Shown in pieces: positions 11,950 to 26,372 of a DNA stretch of 64,000 nt (its first letter is position 1; each line of letters begins with the position of its first letter). Under the pieces are notes generated by a model. The model saw only the letters and a list, made by a program, of their open reading frames with translations. It ran no database searches and was not told the DNA's origin. This DNA is from Cephalopachus bancanus (Eukaryota; Chordata; Mammalia; Primates; Tarsiidae): NCBI GenBank assembly GCA_027257055.1, contig JAPVLO010000074.1, forward strand, positions 496,001-560,000, read 5' to 3'. A program made the position numbers and the translations under genes.

Positions 11950-12620
11950 CATTTGATTTCAACTGTCCATGCACTATTACCTTCTCAAGGCCACCATTGT
12001 TTCTCACCTGAGAACTGCAGCCTCCTGTGCCATCTCTCCTTTTGTTACTCTTTCTATTCTCCAAATTACATTTTCAGTGATGCTTCTAGAACACATATCG
12101 CATTGCTTCATGGCTCAAAACCTAATAATGGCTATTTATTTAAAGTATTGAAGGCCAAATTCCTTTAGTTGTCTGCTTTTAAACTTTAATTCTCCCTGCT
12201 AGTGCTGTCCACTCTAAAGTTTTCATTCCCCGGACTTCCCACCTGGGAGTCTTCACTTAATATTTGCTACACAGAAGGTTGCATATAAAATATTTTATTT
12301 GCCTCCAATCGCTAAATCTTTTGCCCTTTTCTCTAACCATTTTCGTTAATCAAATTCACCCCTTGGATATAAGTTCTACATTTCTTTGTTCTGAGGAGAT
12401 TTTAATCTAGTTGTCTAGATTATTGGTGGTTCTTGGTTATGTTCTTGCAGAGTAGTTTGTACTTCTCAATTACATATTTAATTTATTTTTACACAATGAT
12501 TTATCATTTTCTTCTGCAATATATGAACAACATGAGGGCAGTGATCATGTTAGCCTGCTCTTTATCTCTATAGCATCTTGCATGAATGAACGCCATAAAT
12601 TATTACATAATAACTTAATC
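11950..12620 (+). repeat. Ancient L2-like LINE remnant (sense)
   Basis: Scattered matches to the remembered L2 3' region occur in the right order: GTGATGCTTCTAGAACACA (the 'gtgatctttctaaaaca' segment), CTCAAAACCTAATAATGGCT ('ttcaatggct'), AAGGCCAAATTCCTT, and near 12530 CATGAGGGCAGTGATCATGT followed by a TATCTCTATAGCATCTTGCA segment. Divergence is high, as expected for L2. Boundaries are approximate. Confidence 0.45.
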
Positions 12621-15019
12621 TTTTAACTGATCGCTTGATGGATAGTGCATGAATTTAGTAGATCGCTTATCTGAAGTGAATACATAGTATCTGGAACTAT
12701 GTGCATTACCCAGGAAATGATTTCTATTATCATAACTATAACTACAGCTTAAATTTCACATGATATATTTCATGCAGTTAAAAGCTTCGTATCTGAAGCT
12801 TCAATACTCTGTATAATTCAGTAATGCATTTAATAATACATCTGCACAACTCATTTGTTATATTTCTGTTATCTCATGATATATATATTTTTTGTTATCT
12901 CATGATTATCCTTTTAAATAAAATATCATCTAATTAGAAGGCATTTTTCTATTGTACAATCCCCTGAGTTGGAATACACCAATGGAAGACGTGTCAGAAC
13001 AAATCAGATCATTGTTCCCTCAGTCAGCAGGACAAAGTTGTCATCACATCCTCCCTGGCTCTGCATACTCACTGAACATGGAACATTGTGTGGGTTTGTC
13101 TAGGCCAAAGCAAGCTGTACATTCTACTTTGAAGGGAGAAAGAAAACCACTTCCTTATTATTGATTGTTAGCATGCACTGAACTGCCTTCACTATTTTTT
13201 TAAGGTTCACTTGTTGTTGTCATGAAGATGAAAGATAAAGTTCAATCAGAATACTTTAGTAATTTTTAAAACTTACAATGTACTTGAACACACATGTGTG
13301 TACACACACAGACACTATAGAATAAATGCAGTTGGCAAACATACATATCTTACATAACTCATCATCAATGCAATAAAATAAAACATTAAAAATGGGGTTT
13401 GTAGATGAAATAAAATTGGCCGTGAGTCAGTAATTGTTAAAGATAAGATGCATGTAATGAGAGTTCATTGAACTAGCCTACTTTTGAATATATTTTATAT
13501 TTTCCATTGTAAAAAGTAAAACTAAAAAAGACTATATTATACTGATTTCATTGAATAGATTTCAACTTAAAATGCCTCACTGCTTATTATTAAAACATTA
13601 AAATAAAAAAATGGGGATTAATCTTCACCTATTAATTTAGATAATTAGAAATAATGAGAAATTTCACTTAAATGCATAAAAGATGGTTTTGTCTACTTTG
13701 AATTTCACACTGATTGCATTAGTCAGAAATTTTACTACATCGATCTAGCTAAGTTTATCAATAAGTAGAGCAAAATATAACTTAGTAAGAAAGCAGCACA
13801 AATACTTAGTAAGACTGTTATATTTACAATACTTGTAAAGTCTGTTAGTGAGATTTTGATATAAACCTCAAGTATTGCTTAACTAGCAAGCAGATGAATA
13901 CTCTTAACTAGGAAAACCTAAAAGAAAAAACTATCAAATTTCTTCTGGATTCCTTTTCCTGTCTTGCAAATTGTTAGTGTATTCGAGTTTCTTTGAAATT
14001 TATATTTTAATACCCCATTTATTATATAGCTTTACTATATTATACTAGTGATCTCTGATACTAGAAAGCTAATTCAGATCACAGCACCACCACTATTTCC
14101 TGTATAACATTAAGAAAAGATCTTGTAAATTAGATGACATGTAGTCTAAAATTATGGTCATTTAGGGCATATTTATTTTGAGGAAAAATAATTTCAGGCA
14201 GATTGTTTAAAATATCTGGAATTCAGGAATTTTTCTCTCTAGAATAGGATTGAGGATATCGATATCTCACATAATTGTAAAGATTTAATAAGCTAAGACA
14301 TAAAATTTTTAGAATAGTTCTCAAAACAGCATAAATATTCATGAAAAGTTAGTCAGCTTTTCAAAATATTTATTTAATTGTTACTTGCTCTACCATCTCT
14401 TGCACTTATCCCTTTTAGGTAAGTTCTGAGATCTTGGTTTTATGAGTGGAAAACGAATCTAAGGCAAACAATGCCCTTATCTAGTAAAAGAATAGAGACA
14501 AAATAGAAACCAAGCAGTTTGGTTTCCCAGGAACCATGTCTAACCAATACCTTCTCGTTTTTCCCTCTTACTTGATTGTTCTGTGGTTTCACATAATTAA
14601 GAGTTCTTCTCACCTCTGGATGTTCAAGTAAGATGAATATCATTATTTTGGAGATTTGAAAATAGACACAAGAAGTAGCCTACTTTTGCCAACTTTGCTT
14701 TCTGTCTAACCAAAAATAAATCTCTCTTCTTCCTTTCACTAGAACCCTGAGATACAGGAGACCAAATAAAACAAGGTTGAAGTCTTAGGGAAAAATTAGC
14801 ATGGACAGAGAGAAAGATGTTAAGTAAATTTTTTTATATGATCATTCAGAGGTAAGGGAAATCCGTTAAAAGTGCTATTGTAAAATATGCGAAACATGAA
14901 AATGTTTTCAATATGCTTTGTGAATCTTTTATAATATGCCTGAATGTGTGTTTCACGTGGAAAGTTTAAAAATATTTATGAAATAGCCAATGTATACCTG
15001 ATATTACTCTTGACACTCA
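12621..15019. other. AT-rich DNA, no gene recognised
   Basis: About 2.4 kb. A somewhat richer stretch at 12950-13165 holds a 70-codon open frame with no homology I know. The remainder is AT-rich with no nameable repeat. Confidence 0.4.
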
Positions 15020-15570
15020 AAAGAGAGGGGTAAACAAAATGAAGGATGACCATATGATGTCTTCCGGGAGACTAAAGAAACAGACAAATAAGCTAATAAA
15101 TATGTAAAGTGATTTCAAATAAGGAAAAGTACTATGAATAAAATATAGTGGCAAACTGCAATTTATTGAATGAGACATAAGAAGCCAATATCTTGGGAAG
15201 AACAATAGTTGAGATGGAAATAATTACAATATGTCTGGAAATTAGGAAAGAGGCAGAGAGATGCATAAAATAAGTGTTGCAAGAAGTACAAAATAAAATT
15301 AGAATTTTAGGGAGGAAACAGCACTTGTATAGTCTTAATGACCAAATTAGGATGGGATCTTATAGGCCAAATTAATTCTTAATTCAATAAAGATTGAATG
15401 TATACAAAGTGCCAGTTACTTTGTGAGCTTCTGGGGCTATATCAACAAACAAAATGCATTTGAAAGCTATATTCTTATGTGGGCCTCAGGTTGAAAATAT
15501 CAAGTATTTGACAACTATGTAAGGAAAAAATTTTGAAAACTGTAAAATAAACTAGGAAGTAGGTAATTCA
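15020..15570 (-). repeat. Ancient mammalian-wide LINE-like remnant (uncertain)
   Basis: Segments such as AAGTACTATGAATAAAATA, GGGATCTTATAGGCC and GTGCCAGTTACTTTGTGAGC followed by GGGGCTATATCAACAAACAAA resemble an old widespread repeat (L2-type by memory) in antisense. Matches are short and the order looks rearranged, so this is tentative. Confidence 0.35.
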
Positions 15571-17505
15571 ATAATCCCATCAAGATTCTAAGATCGTTTC
15601 AATATTAAATAGTTATTTTTATTTTTGGTGTGCATTTAATTAAACAATTGCCAGACTCATATTGAACACCACATGGGAAAGCTTGAATCATTTATAGAAC
15701 TATGTGAACAAAATCAATAATGAATAATTTTCTAAGCAGACTGTCAAATAATATAGGGACTAAAAAACAATGACTTTGTACTGACGAAGTTGCTTAGAAT
15801 GTATATTCAGTTAAGAATAGATGATAGTATTATATATGGTAAGGAAAAAAAGACAGCATTAAAATAGTGTGTATAAAATATTTCATGCCAAAAATATAGA
15901 ACAAAATTTAATGCAGTATAAATGACCCATAAATGTTCATGCCTTTATTTAGAAAAATTAGGTGATTTCAAAGCCTAAAATCCCTGTAAGCCAATTTCAA
16001 TTGAATTGACTTGAGCTATTGCCAAAGAGTACCTGGGGACATGAGGTTGTAAAAAAATATATTACTGTGGCTTAAATCATAGAGCAATTGCGTAGTATGT
16101 CAGACCAAAACTTTTTAAAATTAAGTTTTCTTTTATGTATGTATTTATTTATATTTAGAAAATAATAAAAATGGACTTGGATATTCTCTTTTTTTTTTCT
16201 CATTTCATGGGTACAGTGATTCATTGTCTTCTCTTTTCTGTTTAACCAGCAGATTTATTGAACATAAACCTTATATGATGGCCTTGTGGAATTAGGTATT
16301 ATACTAAGATTTGTTCTGACATGCACATTAAGTTGACTGATTATTCCTGTCAAGAAAAAAAAGAACATTCTAATTAATGGCCATCACTATTAAGTTAACC
16401 AAAGACTCTGAAAAATATATATATTCATATATATGTATATATATACATATTAAAGATATAAAAAATGTTTTGCATCAATTAATTTTGCTGAAAATCTACC
16501 TTTTTTCAATGATCTGTATTAGGTATGCATGTCCATTAGAGAAAAAACTATTACTTATTGAAAAATATAAGCAGATTTCACTCAGTTGTACTAAATTTCT
16601 ATATACTTAAATTGAATTGTGTCACAATGAAACCATCTTAGAACATACCTCATTTGATGGATTAAAAAAAAATCACAGACTACCCAATATTCTCTGAAAC
16701 ATAACCAATAATATTTTTTAAATTGTGATTATTTTGAGTAGACGCTGAAGGGCTGATTCTATGAAATCAGAAAAAAAAATATGTGAACATGGGAGCTTAG
16801 AGGCAAAGACTCTGAAAGTATAATTTCTTAAAAATTTGCAAAAATAGCAGGAAGGTCGTTAGACATAACAAAGTTTCAAATGGGAATTTGAGCCAAATGT
16901 ATCTACATTTTTTCAACGTAACTCTTGTGGTATCTGGATTAAACATATATGGATTTCATACATATTCTTTTTAGAAATGAAAATCCAATTAAAATACAAA
17001 CTCCTTTGTCATGCTTTCCTCGGTTTCCATAGTAGAATTTTTCCTCCCTCAACTCTCCTATGCCACACTTTGGAGTTATTTCAACAGTAATAATATGAAT
17101 ACTGTAGATCATAATCGTTAACATGTATGTTTTCCTCTGTTTCATACTCTGAAAATGGTATTTCAAACCAAATATGCATACATTCTCCTGCTAGGATAGA
17201 GACTGAAGGTATTCATTCATCTCTATAATCCAAGATGTTAGCAACATATAATTTATGGTATTGTTCTATTATGATATATTATAAAATGCGAATGATATTC
17301 ATTTTCCATATTATATGTGGTGGATTGCATGACTAAATGGATGGGTGATTGGATGAGTAGATGGATACAGTATTTTTTTTATCACTATAGCTTTCATGCT
17401 TAAATTCTTTTACTTGAAATGCAACGCTCACATCAGCTGAAATGTGTCGAAAAGTATCTCAAAGAAAAAAAGAACAAATTTAATTATTTGTTTTTTAATT
17501 TTTAT
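15571..17505. other. AT-rich DNA with a TA-rich tract
   Basis: No gene or young repeat seen. A TA-alternating, self-complementary tract lies at about 16417-16452, and there is a poly(T) run at about 16190. Confidence 0.45.
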
Positions 17506-17645
17506 TTAACAGTATTTATTTTTAAAAAGTTTTGTAAAGATGAAGTCTCGCTACGTTTCCCAGGTTGGTCTCCATTTCTTGTCCTAAGTGATCACAACCT
17601 TCGTTCAAACAACTGGGATTGGCATGAAACTCTATGCTTGGCCAA
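17506..17645 (-). mobile_element. Old Alu/FLAM left-monomer fragment (antisense)
   Basis: The antisense Alu-monomer order is clear: TTGTAAAGATGAAGTCTCGC, CCCAGGTTGGTCTCCATTTC, CTAAGTGATCACAACC, ACTGGGATTGGCATG, ending at GGCC. A single monomer with poly(T) on its left suggests a free left monomer or an old truncated Alu. Confidence 0.7.
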
Positions 17646-17879
17646 ATTCATGTATACATGCAAATCTCATTGTAGTGCTTCAGCACAAAGACCATTGCAA
17701 AATGCATAAGAAGTATCAGTGATGGTGTAATTTTTTAAAGTTAAAATGAGTTTTTGCTCAGGAATTTTTAAGAAAATCTTGTCACTTAAAAACTTGATTG
17801 TATGATTAATTATTAATTATATGAGTTTTATTATATCATTTTATAATTAACTTCTAAATTGCAAATCTCCGGAAAATAT

Positions 17880-18803
17880 TTACTATTTTAGAAACCATTA
17901 AGAACATTCATGATTCACAAAAGAAGATCAAAATACTAACATCAACAAAAGTTTGGGAAAAGTGGTTGCAATTTTCAGAGTATACAAAAGAGAGAGGAGA
18001 ACATATATATTAATGATAATGATATAATGTCCTCCAACTCTCATGGATAACCTTGAGGAATTAAAAACATTGAGGAATTAAATATTTAAAAGAAGTAACT
18101 ACAGATGTTGAAATAGCAGGAGAGCTAGAATTATAAATGGAAAACAAAGCTGTAATTGAATTGCTACAATCTCATGATAAAAGTTGAATGGATGATGATT
18201 TGCTTTTATGGATGCACAAAGTGTTTTCAGGTGATGGAATCTACTCCTGCAAGGATGCTGTGAACATTGTTGAAAGGAGAACACAAAATTTAGACTATTA
18301 CAAAACTTAGTTGATATAACAGTGGCAGGGTTCGTGAGAATTGACTCCAATTTTGAAGGATGTTCTACTGTGGGTATAATGTTATCAAAACAGCATTCCT
18401 GCTGCAGAGAAATTTTTCACAATAGGAAGAGTCAATCAATGCAACAAATTTCATTGTTTTCTTTTTTCAAGATATTGTTACAGCTACCCCAGACTTCAGC
18501 AATCACTGCTCTGATCCACCAGCAGTCATAACATAAGGCAAGATTCTCCATCAGCAAAAAGATTAAAACTTGCTGAAAGCTCAGATTATTGCTAGACTAT
18601 TTTAGCAATAAGGTATTTTCGAGTTAAGGTAAATACACTGTTTTATAGACATAGCGCTACTGTGCACTTAATAGAATACAGTATAGTGTAATGTAAATTT
18701 TGTAGTTACTGGGGAAACAAAACAAATGTGACTCACTTTATTGCAATATTTGCTTTACCGTGGTGGTCTGGAACCAAACCAATGATATCTCGAGGTGTGC
18801 CTT
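17880..18803 (+). mobile_element. Tigger1-like DNA transposon, 3' part
   Basis: This matches the remembered 3' portion of Tigger1 (pogo group, Tc1/mariner superfamily): ATTGACTCCAATTTTGAAGG, GAAGAGTCAATCAATGC, CAGCTACCCCAGACTTCAGC, AATAGAATACAGTATAGTGT, then the terminal region TTTATTGCAATATTTGC and GTGGTCTGGAACC ending CGAGGTGTGCCTT next to TA. In autonomous elements the upstream part encodes a transposase with a DDE domain and binding domains. Here it is riddled with stops. The 5' half was not found. It is an immobile fossil. Confidence 0.85.
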
Positions 18804-18879
18804 TATGTCAATGTCTGCCATAAGTAAATTGTGTTTTTCTAGACTTAATAATGTAAGAATAGTAACACTAGCTCTAGTA

Positions 18880-19080
18880 TTCAATTATTGAGTGCCTAGT
18901 ATAAGTTGCCCTATCCCAGGTGATTTAAATATTATATTTACATAACATATCAATTTCATGCATTAAGTTGTAATATTATTACGGTCAGAGTCAAATATTT
19001 TCAGGAAAATTAAATCATTTTCTCAAGGTTTTTTAAGCTAGTAAATTACAGAACAACAATTTGATCCTGTGTTTTATATT
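18880..19080 (-). repeat. MIR-like SINE (antisense)
   Basis: It follows the antisense MIR order: TTATTGAGTGCCTAGTATAA, GGTGATTTAAATATTATATT, AATCATTTTCTCAAGG, AAGCTAGTAAATTACAGAACA, ATTTGATCCTGTG. It is highly diverged but collinear over about 200 bp. Confidence 0.65.
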
Positions 19081-20585
19081 CTGTTACAAGAAAGCAGTTA
19101 AAATTTACCTGCTCCCAACAGCAAAACACAGCAAGTAATAGGCCAGTGAGAAGAGGCTTGTTGTTCAAATTGGTTGGATTAAATAAAACTAACATCTTCT
19201 GCCTTAGTCATTCCATTGGAATGTGTTCTTGAAATTTGTTGTTAACAAATTGTATCTTATATGATATTGTAAAATAAATACATATATACTAAGTAAAAAT
19301 TGTTACACATACTGGGAAAAATTTCTGAAAAATTCTGAAATGTGCAAATATTTACTAGGTGTACTATCTATGAAATATTAGGCATTGTGTGACAGACATT
19401 TAATATTTATCTGATTCTATAGTGATCTTTTCAAAGCTATTTTGCAACTCTAAATATAGAAGGCAATTTTTGAAAGACTGGTGGTAATGTAAATTACTCC
19501 TTTTCTTAGCAATGCAAGTTTAATTTGTGTGGTAACAATAAAATTGATTTCTGCTTTGTATAGGATTTCAAACATATGTTGGTTGTGTCGAGAATCACAT
19601 TGATTTCATCATTCCTGATTATTTTTGTGATTTGAGGGTTTTCTTTTAAACTAATTATACTATTTTACTGTCTTCTACATTACTACAGAACAAAATAAAA
19701 ATTTTAATGTGATATGCTCATTTTATACTTTTATTAAAGTCATGACTTTATCCCTTTAAAAAAATCTTTCTTTAACATAACTAACTTTTTTCTTTAATAC
19801 CTAGCAAGGTATCATTCAGGATATATCTTCTTGGGATGCTGCTGTCATTCCACCTCCTGTCTCTTCATGACCATGGACACTCTGATTTTAGAAAATACTT
19901 TCATAATCTCTTTTACACTCAGAAGAGGTTTAGTTAGTTGTTCCACCTTGTTACTCTAAGCCTTTACTTACTATTTATTTACTTATAACTGATATCATGG
20001 AGATTCGTCTGCTCTAGTTTTTCCAGTACTCTGTGGGCTTATTGAGATTAAATATTATTACCACAAAATCTCCAGTATTTAGCACATATTCCACCAGCAG
20101 GCAATTAACAAATGTTTGCTAAATGGAAAGTGAAGACCAAACACAGAATCTGCATTTGTTCAGATGAGTACCAGATGTTGATTTAAAAGTAGAAGAGTAG
20201 AAGTAGTTTTGGGTATTTATAAAATTGGCCCTTAAAGATCCGTAGCAGAAAGTAGCAATGTGATTTAAGGAAAATATGGGAATTGTGTTATTAAATAAGT
20301 ATTTGACTAGGATCACGAGGATGTGTCATATGCAGAATAATATCTTTGTTAAAACAGCTCTAATGGTAACAATCATCATAACATAATCATTGGGAAATTC
20401 ATTTGTGGATTCTAGATTTGTATTGCAATTGTCACCTCATACCAATATAGCTGATATACGGAAATTTAGTGATATTATTTTATCTGAACAAAAAGTGTTA
20501 TAGAAATACTTACCATATGGCTATAGTCTATAAAATGTGATATTCATATTTGTGTGAATGCATTTTTCACATCTATGCCATTCAT
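19081..20585. other. AT-rich DNA; weak L2/MIR trace near 20060-20125
   Basis: No gene recognised. The AGTATTTAGCACATATTCC to AACAAATGTTTGCTAAATGG segment resembles the 'tagcacagtgcctggcacat ... aaatgtttgttgaatg' tail shared by old LINE/MIR elements. Confidence 0.4.
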
Positions 20586-20587
20586 GA

Positions 20588-20715
20588 CATCATTCAATGT
20601 AATCTATTTGTGTCTATTTTTTCATATGTAAAATACAGATAATCATAACTTTTCAAAAGATTATTGGAGGATTAATTGTTAAGCAACATAAAGTGTTTAG
20701 AAGGTGATTAAAACA
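20588..20715 (+). repeat. MIR-like SINE fragment (sense)
   Basis: CATATGTAAAATACAGATAA, then TTATTGGAGGATTAATTG and ATAAAGTGTTTAGAAGG follow the MIR core (CTGTAAAATGGGGATAATA, TGAGGATTAAATG, AAAGTGCTTAGAA) in order. Confidence 0.6.
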
Positions 20716-23613
20716 TGGAAAACCTTCCACACACGCTACATGTTATGATTATTCATATAAAAGAAATCTAACATTGTAGATTATTTATGAGAAGCTTAAT
20801 CCATAAAATCATACTGGGTTGTAAAATTGTGCAAAAGTGGTAGGCTTGACTTTTAATTTGAAAGTTTAATTTTTAAAATGCAAAGCTATCATGTGGTTGA
20901 TTGACTTTCATAATTAAAATTAGTTAAATAATATAAAAATTTAGATTTGTAATATAAATGTTCCCCAGGGTTCATTCTTCAGGTTTCAGTCTGGCATGGT
21001 TTCTAATACTGCATTAGTGTCTTAAAAATGAATACACATTTAAAACTACAGTTTATGAATTCAACTTTTGCATCAGAAATCAAGCATCCATTTGTACTAA
21101 CTCCAAGTTAGAATTCTTGCCAACAAACATATACAGATTCTTAGATTCTTAGAATACAAATCTATTCAAATCTGAAAGGGAAATATCAAATGCAGAATTA
21201 GAGAGATTCTGTACTTTTGTCTTTATTAAACCATAGTCACAGGTAAATTTACCAGTCACAATCATTGAATATTTTTATGTATCAAACCAAGAGAATAATA
21301 TATTTCTAGAATTCTTGTAACTTTCTATTCTGAGAGTACTGCAGTGAAAAATTTCTCTATTTTCTACTCACAGATTACTGTAGGTATAATATGTTTGACT
21401 AAACAGCTGAAGAAATGTACTAAAACACATAAGAAAGATGTTACTAAATACTAACTTTGGAAAAGATTAATCTTCCATGAGAGATTTATTATATTAAAGG
21501 AGTTTGCTCAAGATAAGATAGCAGTTATTAAAAAGTGTTATGCTTACTGAGGACACTTTTCCTCACAGACTCCTTTTTCAGATAATTAAACACTGTCTTG
21601 GAAACATGACATTCTCCATTGCCTTTAAGCATATAGGAGTAAATTGCATTTTCAAGACTTTCTTGCTACATCCATCTTCCTTTCTAAATGTCATTTTGTC
21701 AATCGGATCCTTGTCATATAAAAAACTTGGAAATGCATCATTTTCTCAAATGAAATCACTTGTGTGTTTTTCTACACCTGTGCAATACCTGGTAACTGAT
21801 AACAGATAATGCTCCTGAGGGTTAAAACACAGTGCCCTTATTTTTCTTGGTCATCTGTTTGTATGATTTTAAATGTCAAAGGTACCAGCATGATTTTTGA
21901 TTTATATTTCTAGACTTGACCCCTTCCCCTCTCCATCCCCATGTGTTAACACGGTCTTCTGGACATTCCTTGATCATAATCAGGGCCAAATGTCTTTTTT
22001 ACGTTCCCATGTATCCCTTCCCTCTAATAATTTTTAAAAGAATTTTGGTAACCCTCAAACCTCAGAGCCTGTGAATCATCTATCATTCTTCCCAGTCTTG
22101 TGCTCTCTATGTGAAATCAAGTACTAAAACATATTGTGTTCTGTCTCTGAATCCAACTGTTACCCATTTCTTTATCTTTACCACCTATCCCTTCATCCAA
22201 TCACAGAGGGAGTCACATAAACTGCCCTAAGATGTGGCAATGATGTTTGTGATTGAAAATAAGATTATTCGTAGCTTTCTCCACCCCCCACCCCAATAAG
22301 CCATCTGTCTTCTTTCCTCAAACTTCTCCACTGGCTCTTTTGCTTCTCCTTAAATAAAACTCACAGAGCATTCAAGGACCAGTGGTAAGTAACTTTGATT
22401 TGTGTTAATAGGCTTATAACCTGTTTAGTAATTCTATTTTACTCAAACCTGAGAACCTCCTTCTTTTTTTCTCTCGCATTTTTTTAACTAAATATGTATT
22501 TTTCACTTAATACTATTTTTCGGGTATGCTGTCTTCTAGGCATTGAGCTAAGCACCAGGTATTAAAAATAATTAAGTTGTGACTATCCTTTTCATACAAT
22601 TGTATTTTCCTATAGTGGATACAAATACGGGAACAATTAAGTTCTGTTTACTTTGATAAGTATATAAACAAAGATATGTGTATGGCAACACAGCAAAGAT
22701 GTGAGTAACTAAGTTGCAATGAGGAAAAGGTCTTTGGAATAAAGATTCACTAAAGGAAAATTATAAAACAGTGCTCTTGGTAGAAAAATAACAACACAAT
22801 GGGAGAAGCAGAAAATAGAATAAAAATATTTTGAAAAAAATGATTATTTCAATAATGCCAAACAAATATCTAGGAAGACGTCTCTATGAAATGAAGTTTT
22901 AGAATAATGTTTCTAATGTTTATGACATGAGTCTGAGTAAAAGGAAACATTATTATTATTTTCTTCAGTATGTAAATAGGCTGTCAATTTTTATCACACT
23001 TTTATAATATGAAATAAGGTTATTCAAAGTCAAACGTGTCTTAATAAGAGCCAGTTTTTATTTAAAGTTTATTGTATTCTCTTTATAATTGAAATGTTCC
23101 GAGGGTCAAATTTTCTACTTGGTTTGGATAAAGAGTTCAACAGTGACCAAATTGGCTGCCTGGATTCCTAAGGTTTGATCAGGAAAGGTTATGCTTTATA
23201 TTGCTATAAAAAAAAGTGAAAAGCATAGCAAATTTCTGTGTTCATGTAGATCTGCCCACATAGCACAGCTTTCTACTATTCTTTTTTCTCTAGGCTCACT
23301 CTTTCTCCCCTTTATGTGTCTGATCATTGGTCACCTCCCAAACATATTCATGAAGCTGTCTGTATGCTAAGTACTCTTTTTCAGGGACCTAATGAGACTT
23401 TCTATAATGTCATCATCGTATTTACACAATGATATTAAAATCCTTTTTAAAAATTTTATTTTCCCTATAATTTTATAAGATTCTTAGGGCATTATGTGCA
23501 TTTTACATATCCAGTGCTTCTGTAGCCATGCATTTTGTAAATAATTCTAAATGGCTGTTACCATAGCTGCATAGAAATGAAAAGAAAACATAATTAGTTA
23601 AACAGCTGTCGGA

Positions 23614-23615
<2 letters not shown>
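20716..23615. other. Mostly AT-rich unique-looking DNA
   Basis: About 2.9 kb without a nameable repeat or a convincing open frame. The part at 21900-22420 is pyrimidine-rich. An 89-codon frame at 21540-21809 has no recognisable domain. Confidence 0.4.

Positions 23616-23616
<1 letters not shown>

Positions 23617-23657
<41 letters not shown>
23617..23657. repeat. (GA)n microsatellite
   Basis: About 20 uninterrupted GA dinucleotides, directly visible. Confidence 0.97.
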
Positions 23658-23659
<2 letters not shown>

Positions 23660-26364
23660 TGATTTTATTTGAACTTTTACAATATGCAGAGCACCCAGAT
23701 CTGAAGATTAGATTGTCTCATTGGAGTGGTCTTGCTTCCCATGTTTATAGGAAGTAGTCAACCTGCTACACAGATGGGTTGATTTACAGTTGGGCTGCTT
23801 CACAAGCAAGGAGAGGCTCAGTTATCTGAATAGAAAATAATTTGCTGTTTGCTCAGCTAATTTCAGGAGAATAAAAAAATTAATCTCAGTTAATCACTCA
23901 TGAGACAAAGAATAAGGAGTTGTAGAGTTTGCATCTGGCCTTGTCATCATGTTCAGACAAAAGGGTAAAAGTGTGAGAATGTGTGCCAGGTAAACAGCAA
24001 TTCTCAGGAGAACAATGAAAAAGAGTAGACAGAACCTTTTCTGAGCCATATGAAGAAGGGCTGTTCTTTACAGTGAGCCATTTCTCAACACACAAGAATA
24101 AGAAAATCTAGGGGGAAAATGTTGGTTTTTTTTTTTTTAGCTTTTATTGTTTTCTGTGCAGGTAAAGTTCCACATTGTCACAGATTAAATATAGTTTCTG
24201 TGAGACTGTTTCTGGTAGTTAACTCATTTGTTTTTCAAAATTAAAAACTTGTTTAAATATACAGGAAATTTTTTCTTCGTATATATGCAAATACATATTA
24301 TTTTTCTATAGAAACCCCTTCATTGGCTCTACTTCTTTTAGCTCCTTTGATTTTTTTTGTGTGTGTGTGCCTCAGCATTCTTTTAAATTATGGTAATATA
24401 TCATTACTTCCAACAGATGTGAGCTCATTTTTAGGATCAGAAATGTGATTTTAAAATGTGCTAATATCACAGGAAAAAGGGTTGATGCTTTTGCTTAATT
24501 TCATTAGAAAGCAACGTCTTTTATTTTGTCTTGTTTTACATAGAAATAAGTTTAACCTTTCAGTTTAAAACGTGCTTTAAAATAAATGACCAGGTGTTTG
24601 ATTTAAACAGGAAACATAGAAATCTTGCACTTTAACACGGAGGAAAAGAATAGACTTGAATTTTATGCTAGGATTTATGCTTAATGTAATTTGCTATATG
24701 TTGGTCAATTTAATGGAATATTTCATTGATATTGTCCTGCCAGAATTTAAAAGTATGCTATAATTTTGTACTGGTTACTGTTCTTGAATCTATATTAAAA
24801 TAACAAAGATACAATGTTATGATACATCATGCATAATATAGATTGTTTATAGGCTTAATTTTTTAAAATTATGTAACCACAGGGATTTCTGCTTCCTTTG
24901 GAATGCATAAATTTTATCAATTGGGTCACAGGATTAAAATGAAATAACAAAATTTCTGCTAAACCTTCCTTTCCAGCAAAGTATAACATTTTAAACTTAG
25001 ATTAAATTGTGGTTATACAAAAAAACTGGAATTTTTTCATTATAAGAAATTTGCTGAAAAACATGTATTGAACCAATATAGGATACCTGATTCCTTTGAG
25101 ATGCACATCTATTAAGGAAGAATAAACAAATGCAATCTAAAAAGTTGCCATTTTATGGATAAAACACTGTTCTCATATAGCTATTTCTTCAACATCATTA
25201 TAAACCAGCCATATGCAGAGTGGACAGTGTTAAAAAAAAACATATTATTTTCTTCTTGCTATAGAAATACACTATGGAAGTGACAAAAATATGGCAGACA
25301 ATGCTAAGAATATTTTTCAGGCTTTTTAGCCTGTCTAATTCAAAAATAGGCTAGTGAAGAAGTAATAACTCTCATCACTGTGATTGATGACAGTTTTTCA
25401 AAATCCACTACACAGAAGAAACGGTCAATAAACACAGCTTTTGAAAATATAACAGCTTCCTTCTCTGCTATAATATAGAATCTAAAGATGATTCACTGAA
25501 GTGCAGTTTGTAGGTCTCCAAAAGAAATTTCAGAAAGACTAAACTTCTATTACTATTTCATACCTCTTACTCTTGGTAAAACTCTTTTGTAAAATGATGA
25601 TTGATGTTAATAATAATGTAATTGTTAAAAAATAAAAAAACTTTCTGGCATGAGGAGGAAAGTAGCCATTTTGAAATATGCCCTGAGCGTTCCCCATAAT
25701 AAAGACCTATTCTTCAGCAGAAAGACTGTCCCAGAGTCTTATCCCACCTAGAGGGAGAACATTTAACCAGTTCCACTCCCTCTAGAATTCGTGTCTCACC
25801 TAAGAGGGGAAATACAAGGAAAGTCAAGTCATAACCTAGGTTCACACAATAATTAAATCTAAGATTTATTCATAAGATTATAGAATGCTTTCTTTTTTTT
25901 CCCCCTTACCACTACATTAGCTGGAATCTGAAATTATAACAGTGGACTACAAATAAAAGAGCTGTAAAACTCAGATTAATTATGAAGGAGTTCTTAGAGA
26001 AGCTTAGAAGCTTAAGAACAATAGAAGAATCTGCAGCCTTTAACACTTTGGCTATAGTAAATATTGATTATTGTCATATAACTAGAAAACCTCAAAGGAT
26101 AGCCTTTTACTTCTATATTATGTGATAGGTCATATATAGATTGCAAAAAAAAAAAAAAATGCCAACGCATGTTAAAAGGCTAGGGCAAACACTGTGAAGA
26201 GATAAAGCAAGCATCAGAACAAGACTCAGAAATGACACAGATGTGAAATGATCAGGCAGAGAATTCAAAATTAAATGAAATTAAAGTAAAGCAAAATAAA
26301 ATAATTGAATAACAAAATAAGTGATGGATAAAATAAAAAGATTACAATGTTAAGGTTTTTAATA
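23658..26364. other. AT-rich DNA, no gene recognised
   Basis: About 2.7 kb. Contains a poly(T) tract near 24125-24139, a short (TG)n at 24358-24370, and a slightly richer stretch at 25650-25830 that could be an old LTR or DNA-transposon relic. I cannot name it. Confidence 0.4.
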
Positions 26365-26372
26365 TAAAAAGT

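Noticed and set aside
12952..13164. 70-codon frame in a locally richer stretch, considered as an exon
   Set aside because: No convincing splice sites that I could defend and no homology. Conservation data would be needed.
23617..23657. CRISPR-like or regulatory GA array
   Set aside because: A plain dinucleotide microsatellite with no spacers.
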